Of a DNA stretch of 64,000 bases, positions 47,301 to 59,300 are shown piece by piece. Positions within the stretch are counted from its first letter, which is position 1, and each line of letters begins with the position of its first letter. The notes beneath the pieces are model-generated. The model was not told the origin of the DNA. It worked only from the letters and a program-made list of their open reading frames with translations, and did not search any database. A program made the translations under genes and the position numbers. The stretch is from Cymodocea nodosa (Eukaryota > Streptophyta > Magnoliopsida > Alismatales > Cymodoceaceae): assembly GCA_036874045.1 (NCBI GenBank), contig CM072342.1, positions 4,114,501 through 4,178,500 of the forward strand, read 5' to 3'.

Positions 47301-50300
47301 GATCAATATAATGAACCTTGTGCATGCACTTGGTGAAGGGTGCATGAAGGATACTATCACATGGGGTGCCACCTGAATTTAACTTCAAACTAACTTAGCC
47401 TATCTCTCTATAAGATTTCATAGGTCAATAACTCCCCATACATTTGTCATTTTTCCAATAGGGGAGTAAGTTGGAAGCACTCTGCCTACTCAAGCCTTAG
47501 ATTGAACAAACAAGGTCTACAATTGAATTCATTACAAAACTTCTCCCAACAACGCAACAGTGCATTTCAATAGAGATACCAAACATAACCACAATAAAAC
47601 TTCCTACCCTTGCAAGTAACTTCCCCTTTGATCTAATGTACCCTTTGTTCTAAAAAAACTATGGAACATCAATACAAAAGGGTATACCCTATATAACTAT
47701 AAGTGTAAATTATAGAAAAGGTGATGCTTGTTCACATACCATTCAAGGCAAGCTAACTTGATGCTAAGCTCTTCTCCTTCAACAAGTCAACTAAGAAAGA
47801 TGACAATGGTAAGGGTGGTAGAACTTCCAAAAGCTCTTGGTACAATGCCACCTTGCTTGGCCTCTAAAACTAAACCAACTCATATGCCACCTCTAATCCA
47901 TGATTAGTGGCAAGCCCATACCTTGCATATAGGCCCACCTCCTCTCACCATCCAAGTTTGCTCAAACCATCATTGAGAAAACCACAACACAAAAACTTCT
48001 TTATGCCTTTTTGAGGATGACCTTGCCCACCCAAATCACTACTCAAAAACACCTTTCCTTCAACATGATTCATATGCCTACCCCCTCCTTCAACACACTT
48101 ACCTTACCTTACATTATGTGCTCCACCAAAAATGGCTCCTCTATCACTTCCTCTCCACAATCCAACTTGAGTATGAGGAAAACTATTACTAGAATCCTAT
48201 GGATAGTTGACAAAGGGAAGATTGCTAACCATGACAAGTGGCATAACTTTGATTAGTTATGACCTACCTTGACAATGATAATGGCAATTGCATAAAAAAG
48301 GAACATCACACCTATAATCTACCAATAAAAAGACATTTGCCACCCCATGACAGGTGACATGACTCTAATAGGCCATAACCTATCCTAAAACTTAGGTGTT
48401 AGAGTATATGAATAAATAGATTTTAGGGTTAGGATGAGTTATTCTTATAGATTTAGTCCTACATTACATGGTATATAATGATCACTTTTTTGTAGCCTTT
48501 ATACATAGAGTCATTGTCTTTGCTAATGAATCAATTTAATCTACCACCATATATTGTCTTCACATTGAGAAGCTCTAGCCTTGAGATCATTGCCATCCCC
48601 TGGCTTTTGGGAGTTGAGGTCTTATGTATATATAGGTAGGAAATCTTCAAGCTATGAACATTATATTCTCCCTACAAAACCTAGTCCTATTGTTATTTCA
48701 TCTCCCATTCTAACTTATCTAATTGAGTTCATCATTGTCCCGCCTTACAACAGGAACAGGGTAAGCGAAGCATAATTGTTGTCATGACAAGAGTAGCAAC
48801 TAGGATTAGCTCTAAAGATTCTGTCATCTCAATGCATGCAATTTTAGGAGCCATAGGACCAAACACAATGCAAATATGGATCATGGTAAAGGAAAGAAAA
48901 GCCTTGACAATGATAAATGGTGGGAACACACATAATTTCATGGATCCCAAGGTGCTAGGAGTTGAATTATCATGTGAGAAAAATAAGAAAACCTAAGTGA
49001 CAGTAGTTGAAGTCTTAAAGGTTACTATTGAATGTCAAGGATAGGAGTTACAGATGGAGCTGAGGTACATGGAAATTGGGTTGTACAACATTATTAAAGG
49101 AGCTCAATGGACGCAAATGATGGGAGAATTTCATGGAACATGGAACAAAAACACTTGAAGTTCAAATGGGAAGGCAAAGAGATTGTGTGGTAGGGGCTTA
49201 GCTCACCTATAGTTGAAGACATTTTTGTTAATGTCATGGAAAGGGAGTGGCAGAAAGCCCTAGACCATGTACTGTTAATCCAAATAGAAGGGACAATTTA
49301 AGTCCAATCAGAGAAATTAAGTCTGGTCTGCAAGATCTATTGAGTCAACTTCAAGATTTGTTTGCTGGAAGTGAGGGTGAGTGACCACCAAATCCTGTTG
49401 AATAATGAAGGGAGAGACATTTCTGTTCCACCTTGCAGGAATGCTTTTTTAAGAAAAAATGAAATTGATTGTCAAGTAAAGGCCTTCATGGATGCTGAAC
49501 GTATCAGACTTTCCATGAGTCCCTTCTCTTCTCTGATGTTGTTAGTGAGGAAGAAAAACAGTACATGGCACTTCAGTGTAGATTGCAGAGAATTAAACAA
49601 AGCACATAATAAAGATTTTTTATCCTTTTTTGACTTTGATGTCATTCTTGAATTGGATTATTATGATATGAAGTGTGATTCCACAATGAATGCACACAGT
49701 GGTGGATGGAAAATGAGGGGTTCTGTTCATCAAAGATGTTTCCAGCCATTGAGGGTGAAATCTATCTTAAGGGGGAAGAATGTTAAGATAGTTGATTAGG
49801 CTAGGATTACACTAATAATTGAAATAATCTTTTGGATTAGTTGTCAATTATACAAGGAGCCAATCATATAAATAAAATCGACCAAGTAACTTCACTCAAA
49901 AGAGAACCATTTTCAAAAACTATTCACTCTACTTTTAACTCCACAGGGTCAATGGTAGCTGGTCCACCACCATCACCGAGCAAGAAGCTCATCAAGGCTA
50001 CAAGATTCACCACCAACTAAGGACCAACACCAGTCGAAATAGGGAAGTCCAACAGCTCACATTGACCTCCGCAAGCTATTCATCATTCAACTAAGTTGAG
50101 GGAGCTTCAGGAAGACTTAAATCATGCTAAAATAGATAACTGCTCATGGTTGTTAAGGTGGGCACCAAGGCAATTTCTAGGCAACACCTAGGTACGCTGA
50201 ACACCTTATAGTACTTAATCGAATTTTTGTTGAGTCCAATTAGACATCCAAAAAAAATCTAGCACGATGTAAGGTATTTAATGTTTTCTAAAAAAGATAT

Positions 50301-53300
50301 TTTTATTTTAGTATCATTAGACTTTGTGTGTACTATTTTGTTATTATGTATCAACTTTTATCACAAGTTAATTTATAAGTTGTGACTTTTAAATGTCATA
50401 TTGTTGTGTTTGTAGTTTACATATTTTTATAAGTTAATTTATACTATTTATTTATGTATTTTTAATCACAGTTATATATAAAAATATATAAATAACCATG
50501 CATATAAATATTTTAAAATAAAATATATATATTAGATGCCCACCTAGTTACCAAGGTACTCAAGGCATCAGGGCTACCATCTAGGCACCTTAATAACTTG
50601 TAACTAGTAATAGTATATAAGATAAAATAAAGTAAAAGTTGAATTGATTGAGGATAAAATAAAAGAAATTTGTCTTAGATGGTTTGTTCAAATCCATGAA
50701 AGGCTTGTAAATTTACTTGTAGGTATAGGAGGATTAATTAATTTAAGAGAAACTTAAAGAGGTAGAGGTCAATAACTAATTGGTTAGAACTAGTTAAAAA
50801 AGATTAAAAATTACATAATTTAATGAAACATTAAATAATGAATATGATGGAAGAAAAGGATTTACGTGGTCAACACCATGTAATAAGATTAAAGTATTGG
50901 TTATTAGTGTACTAGAAGAGTTTTTAAGTAGAAATAGCATTCAAAATCCACAGTCCAAAATATATTCCTTTCTCTATATTTCCTTTTAAATTTTTGAAAA
51001 CTAGAAATAACTAGGTCGAGCCCAAATATACTAGCCTAGTTCAATACAGTCAAACCATACTATTAACCAGCCGAATATGGTTTTCCAGGCAGTTGTTTGG
51101 TGGAACTAAGCTATGCTAGCAAGACTTAGTATGAATATGCAAGTCATGTGACCAACATGACACAAGTAGGATTTTCTAAAATTGGTACACCGAATTGTAC
51201 AATTAGTATACCAAACTTGTGAATCAACATACCATTATTGGAAATAATATACCAACTTAATTAAAACTCTTAAGTTTCCTAGGTTTGATATATTGATATA
51301 AAGTTCAACATACTGATTTTACAATTTAATATGCTGAAAAGTATGACCCAGCACAGTCAAACCATATTATTGACCAACACAATACGAACAAACTACATAC
51401 CAAAGATTATGTTTGGACCACCTCTTTCTGCCATTGACACAACACAACCTAGCATGAATGGTGTCTAAGCACAATGTCAATTGGGTCATGACATGATTGA
51501 CACCTCTATTGAAAACAATATTATATATGATTATTAATGAAGAAAAATGAATCAATCTATCTCTTTTACATATTCTATTTTGATTATATTTCATCTAAAA
51601 TTATATAGGAAAATATAGATGCAACCCATGCAAATTGCGAAGCATAGGTCCTTTGCTAGCAAGAGATGTTCTCAAATTCAATGGTAACATAGATTGTATT
51701 TTATAATTGATAATATGCTGATGTTAAATGTCATACTCATACATTCATATACATATGAAACATAGAGATAACATTAAAAGCACAATAAAAATCAAGTGGA
51801 AGCCTAAAACATGTCACAATGAATAAATACCTGATCTTTCGTATCAACTTCATTGATCTCTTTCTTGATCTTCACATTTTGGTTAATTAGACTGCCAATA
51901 AGAGTAGGCTTTCTGCAAAATGATATTGAAAAGTTATCAAAAAGAACCCATTTGAGTATTACATAAGACCTCAATATACAAGAACACATGTATGCCTTTC
52001 ATCTGCTTCCTTCACATCATCCATCGCTGTATCAGAATCAGGATCCCATCTTTCATCAGCATTCATTTGATCTTCATCTGCCTGATTGAAACATGTTTTT
52101 ATACACAATGCTGTTAATTTTCTCTCAATCCACAAATGCATAAATAATATAAAAGGTGAATTTCAATTACAATAAAAACTTTAAAAATGAAATATCCTAT
52201 TTGAAAAGTACAGTATAAACCATCATTTTCTGTATTGAATTTTATCAGTGATATCTCACCAATATAGATCAGTATTTGGATCTACTGATATGATAATAGC
52301 CTTGTTACTGGTATTGGGCCTATATTGATGGAAATTTCAATACAGGTTGAGCAGATAAGTACATGCTCAATTTAAAACTGAACTCTTTGCATATCAACCA
52401 AAACCACCACTATTTCACACGATACCAACAAAACACTAGATAAACCAGACTAAAATGTGTCCTTGAGCTTTTCTGTTGCTGGAAGTTACTGTTTTCCATT
52501 TTTCAGAGTTTCACCAATCCTTTTAACACTGGATCTACTCTAAATCTTCTTGGAATTTCCATGGGAGTTACAAAGAGTTATGATTTTAAACATTTTCCTC
52601 TTCTTCAAGGTTAGATCTTGTCTATTTACCTTAAGGGGTGTTTGCACCTTCAAAAAATGAGGGAAAAGGAAAATTTAGAAAAAAAAATTTTGAATTTTCC
52701 TAGCATTTGTGCACTTAGAAAATCTGGAAAACAAATTTCTGATTTACCAGCATAGAAGGCGAAGTTTTTAAGATTTTCTGACCTTATATCTTCAATTTTC
52801 ATTTTCCACCCACCTAAATTAAGTGATTAGAGTTTAAACTGGGGATTAAGGATTTAATTAAGTGATTAAAGATTTGATTAGAGGTTACAAATAAGTGAAT
52901 TAGGGATTACTTATGAAATTAAATTAAGCAATGCAAGTAATTTAATTAAGAAATTCAAGTAATTAAAATAGTTTAACTAAGTGATTTAAGGATTAAAATA
53001 GATGATTGAGGATTAAATTAAATGATTTCTATCACATGCATAAACACTTAAAATGTTTAAAATTTAAATAGTTTAAATGATTTTTAATGTACCTAGAAGG
53101 GTTTAAAATTTGGCCTAGGAAGAAATATATTAAACCAGCATTGTCAAACAATAATACCTCAGGAAGCTCAGTGTCAGGTGGTCTTTCTTGAAATGGAACA
53201 CTTGGTGCATGGCGTAGCTTTGAGATATTGTCAAGAAGTTTTGCTCGTATGTCCTCCAACATCCGACATGAATTCTTATTCTCCATGTTACTTGGTGCAA

Positions 53301-56300
53301 CATGAAGTGTGTAGTCAGGTCCAAAATACTCATAATATTCATTTTCAGGAATCTTATCGTCAACTTCCACTCCTAATGCAACCCCCGTCTGTGCAAGTCA
53401 AGAAATGTGGATAACCGTTAGTAGCAGGAATAATAGCTTAGCACTTTTTCAAATTAATAGGACATCTATAAAATTGAATGACAATACCAACCTAATTATT
53501 CAATTGCAAAGGAAAACAAAGAATGTTCTCCATCGGAACAAATCAATCTTTTCAAAAAAATGATGGATAAATACGAAAATCTATTCACATAAAGCCCATC
53601 CAATCATAAAATAAGGTCTAATTAGTCAACTTTCAAGAAAACTTCTCACTAATGTATACAATTTTTTTTTGAAAAGCAACAAGTACATGATGAGAATCAA
53701 GAAAAAAATGGCCTACACAAGCTGTAGGCAAACTAAACCATAGGAAAAAACTTCAGGGTAAACCATAGGAAAGGACTTCTGGGTAAACCACAGGAAAGGG
53801 TGTGTGGCAAGTGGCTTCTCCACATGGGCTGTTTGAATTTGAAGATATTAACAGCAAAGACCGAGCAACCAAGTATTGTCACCCAATACACACCCAACTA
53901 AACTACAAAAACGTTATTTAATCTGAAAGCCAGGATTTTCATCATAAGTAAGATCCTTTAAACAAAAAGTCCAAGAAAAAAACCAGATTAACATCATAGA
54001 AAACATAACATATATGACATACACGTTTAAAAGCATCCAACGTACCTCAAGAGGACAATAACTACTTCATCTCAAACAACTACTACACCCCACTCATGGG
54101 TACAACTAGAACCCAAATTCATCACAACCTCAATGACTAGACACAAACCTTGATTAAAAACACAACTAACTAAAGCATGCCAACCATGACATACCACCAT
54201 CCACCACTTAGTACACAACACTAGGCAACCCACATCCATACCAATGAAAACACTCAAACTCAACAATTCCTCATGCATTTAAACACCTTACATGGGCATT
54301 TATCAACACATCACAACTAGTCATGTCATCTCAATGCTAAATAGCTGAAACAATCTGCAACTATCCTACATTGAAATAAATAGGGATGCACACACTAACC
54401 ATTACCAAGTATGCAACAATTAATTGTTATTTGACCCAAATCACCTTATATCTCTCACTTGAGAATCTGTTCCTCATGAGTTCCCATCATCAATCAGGTC
54501 TCCACACAACCTCAAGGCTAATGGACTCACCTACCCTTATGTTAATACAATAGTCAAATAGTGAGCTCATCCATGTTGCCCCTACATTGATATTGTAGCC
54601 TGCTCTAGATGGTTGTCCAATAAGCAAACCCATCCATGTCGCCCATGGTAGTCCATGGAATATGAATCATCTATTCCACCCTTATGTCAAACAATAGCCT
54701 GTTCCACCCAACTCTCTAACAAGTGAGTTCATCTATATTACCCTGAAGTTGACACAATCTCTTACTCAACAATTTATCCCTCACAAGTTCCCACCATCAA
54801 TCACGCCTCATCACAACCTTAAGGTTAATGAACTCATTTATACTACCATTATGTCAGTAAGTACAATGGTCCAATAAGTGAGCTCATCCAGGCCACCTCA
54901 ATGTCAACATGGTAGCTTGTAGAATGTCACTCATCCATGCCATCCCCATGCCAACACAATAGCCTACTCTAAATGGTTGTCCAATAAGTGAGTTCATTCA
55001 TGCTGCCTACAATAGCCTATGGAATATGACTCATCCATATCACCCCTATGATGAACAATAGCTCATTTCACCTAGTCCAACAAGTGAGTTTATCTATATT
55101 GGCCCTACATCAACATAACAACTTGTAGAATGTGATTCATCTATCAACCCGACATTGACATAGTAGTCCACTTCACATAGTTATCCAATAAGTGAGCTCA
55201 TTTGTGTTACTCATAAGTCAACAAAGTAGCTTGTTGAATGTGACCCATCTATGTCACACCTACATCGACATGGTAGCCCATTTACCTTAGGGCAACTTAT
55301 CGATGCAACTGTTGAGTCCACATGGTAGCTAACCTCAAATATCAAGATAGACTCATCCATGAAACCTACATATCAACGCAATAGCCTACCCTTACTCTAT
55401 AATAGACTCACCTATATTGCTCTTACATAGATACAATAGCCTATTCAGTACAGCAAAACCACAATTTCGAAATATCACAGTCAAATCAAATTTTCAAAGT
55501 CATCACACAACAAACTCAACATAATCAGAATCTAGGCATCCAAATGAAAGGCCAAATCACCCACAGCCCCCTAAACCCACGAAAGGAGAAAACAACAATC
55601 CTGTAGTAAAATTTGACATGAAATCTCTCAAACTCAACATGAAAGTTCCACATCCACTTCCGAAAGTCTACTAGTCTAGGCAGAAAATTAGAACACCACT
55701 TCACTCTCCACCCAGCTAGCCTCTCAAACATTTTCCGGAAATACAAGGAGATCTGACCTGCAACTTAATCTTCTTCAAAAAAATTTCCATTGATGCTAAC
55801 TTAGGAAATTCTATTTATTCTGCATACACTAACACATTTATGAAAAAATCATTTGTTCTTGTAACCCCCCTTCAACTACAATTGTCTGGAATGTTATTTC
55901 CAAGCAATGTCCTCTCTTTCCATTTGTGCTTCAATCTCTGCCTTAGCTTGAAGTCTCACATCTCTGTCATGGTCTGAGATAAAACATTGTTCTTCTTTAC
56001 CATCACTGGCTTTGATAGCATACAGAACTTGTTTACACTTCTGTTCATCTTTCTTGAAAGATTTTCTCCATTCTACAATCAACTACTTGGTCCACTGCAG
56101 CTTCTCTGCAGAAATACAGGCCTTATTCATGTTGTGCCTACTTTCCTTGAGAAGTTCAACTCAAATATCTTCAATATGATTTCCAAAATCAAGAACAGCA
56201 AGCAATTTTCACTCAACTCTGAAAGGAGATTGTTGAGTAACCCATGCATATCCACTAATAACAGTATACGATCAGAGCAAGGTCTCTCCAATCCTTGAAC

Positions 56301-59300
56301 ATTTCAGGATATGCAGATTCCCATCTGGCATCAATAACAACCCAATCAATCCTGCTTAAAGTTTCCTTCCTTTGGATGTTGCTTCAGATATATCTTTGAT
56401 TCTCAATGGGGAGATCATGCAATTCATTCACTTCAATCCAACTAGAAAAGACTCATATCTGCACCAAGAATGGCCCTCCACTAGATTTCTCCTCAAGTCT
56501 CCTGATTCTATTGAAATCTCCCATAATCAAATGAGGACAATTCCAAGAGTTCAGGATACTCTCAATTCATGAAGATGGCTCTTGCTACCTGCCATATCCA
56601 GCGGCCCATAAACCACCATGCAACCCCATTGTTCATTCTTCTCTAAATCCAAAAGAAGAATGGAAGAAGAAAAATTGTTCTCCACCCTATCGAGGGCTTT
56701 GAGTTTCCCATTGTTCCAAGCAACCATTATACACCCTGAAGCACCAGCAGATGCCTTAACAAAATCTTGTCCAATTTTCCACCTCCAATATACATGTTAA
56801 GCTCCCACAACTGGTTCTGGTTTAGTTTCTTGAAGCCCCAACAATCCCCCTGGATCTCACCATCTCCCCAATGTAATGTTGTTTGTCTCTATCATTGAGC
56901 CCCCAAATATTCCAAGAAACCAGCTTCATTGATGAGATGAACTCCCCTATCTCTATTTTCAAGTTGCGACACTTTCGAAAATTACACACCTGACCCTTTC
57001 AATTGCACACCAATAGCATGTGTGCAACCTATGATGTCAATGTCATTCTAGTGCATGGCATCACCCTTTCCGATGGCACCAAATTAGCAAAAGGCACTAA
57101 CTATACATCCTCTTGAAAGCTCCCATTTACAACAACCTTTTGAAGTGTGGATCCATTGCAAGCACTTTCATCAATATCAAACCAAATGGGGTTATTGGTG
57201 AGTATAACTAATCATCACCTTTTGGAACCCCATAGATGGTGGGCCTCCTATCAAGCCACAATCAACCGCAAATCCATTACATGGTCACACTAACCAACCC
57301 CCCACCTCCAATCCCTCTCTATACGCTATGAAACTGCAATCTGTTCTTCAGAAAGAAAAACTTGTTCTAACCAGATTCTCATCTTCCCATGCATAACTTT
57401 CCTTCAAATGTAAAACCACCTCATCAGTAATTGTCATATGTGAATTCACTCTTCTATCTTCTAGGAAATAGGTGCAACACGTGAAAGGGGAAGCTTGGGG
57501 AGCTAGAACACTTCCTTGAATCAGGATTGGTTTTTTAACATAAATAATAATACTTTAAAATTAAAAAACATCAAGATGAAACATCCTATTGACATGATGA
57601 CAGATACAAGACTTTTTAATATATTTGTTTTCACCTATCACTTGAAGATTCCAAAAGTTGAAAATGACAAAAATATTACTGCCATAATGTTGATCATGTA
57701 AATGGACCTTCTCAGCTTAATGTTTAGATTATGTTACCATATGGCTTGAGAAATAAAAAACACAAATGAGGAATGCCTTAAGATTAAATAGAGCCTCAAG
57801 AAAGAAATGAATCTAAAAGGAAAAGCTGAACAAAAAAATTATGCATATTTAAAAAATTATTAAGCAACATGCAAAAATATTATCCACATTTTATAATAGA
57901 GAATAATTGTACTAGTTTTACCTCATAGCACCAACAACGAGCAACATTTCGAATGGTGTATCCACCCCCCCCCAACATCAACAATGGAACATTGAATGAT
58001 CTCATGAACCGTACACATTCACCATGTCCTTTTATTGAGAGATTGAAGCAACCTAATCGATCACCAGATAAGGAATCAGCACCACATTGAAGCACTACTG
58101 CCCCAGGTCGGAACACTTCCATCACCTTTCCCATGATAGGTTTGAATAAGCGCTGATAACTCTCATCATCAATCCCATCATCCAGTGGAACATTCAGAGA
58201 GTAGTATTTTCCTTTCCCATATCCAATGTCCCTTATATCTCCTGTGCCTGGAAAATAATCACCAAATTTGTGAAATGAAACAGTCATGACTCTGTCAGTT
58301 GTGTAGAAGGCCTCCTCTACACCATCCCCATGGTGAATATCAATGTCCACATATAAAACACGCTGCCAAAAATGCACGTGTAAAAGAAAATCAGTAAATG
58401 AACGGATCACAAGTGTTGGTACTATTAAATACATGTCAAAAGCTTTTGACTTCTTGAGGGATTTTCAGGGTGTAGATGGTTCCTACAATTCTATAAATTG
58501 ATGGATTAAAAACATGTCAGAAACTTATGCAAAATAATATATTAATTTCTATGGAATGTACTTGGAAATTAAAGTTCAGTGATCATTTTTATGTTTATAA
58601 TGCTTCTTTTTAAGATTCTCTATTAACAGTGTACTTCAGAATATGTACTAATTATTTAAGCAAGCAATCAATAAGGAATGAAATTTTTACCAGTTCCGTA
58701 TAAGGAATGATCATGCTGTATTTGATGCAGTTCTCAGCAGCAACAGATAAAAAAAATCACCACTTTAGCTTTCCAAGAATATAGAAATAATTAAGTTGTA
58801 TGTGGACTGCAGCCAGATGGAAGAAAATGTGTGGCCATGCCTGTAGTGGATATGGTAGTTTGATTGGATCTAGAAGAGGGTAATCAAGTTTCTTGTAACA
58901 GCAAAGTACCATGGTAGCTTACTGGAATCTCATAGTGTGACTAAATGGAAAGAATAGATCAGCTAGATATGAACATGACACTTCCATGACCCAGACAAAT
59001 GATTTTCCCAGATAACAGCCACCTCAATACCAAATTATAACCGAGAGCTGAATAGACAAATTGAAGATATACAATAAATCAGACCTTGGTTACTTTCTAC
59101 CTAGCCTGCTCCTGTCAGTCTATTGCAATTGTGATTGGGAAAGAGAGCAAGTCAAATAATATCCATTCATCTTCTTTCATGAACTTGACATGGCTGCTAT
59201 CTATTTACCATACTTAAGTCAAATATCTGCCATTTATAATAAGCTTTATTTCTTACTTGTAAAGGTGCCTAGGGGCCAAACAAGCCAGAGTGCTTGAGCA

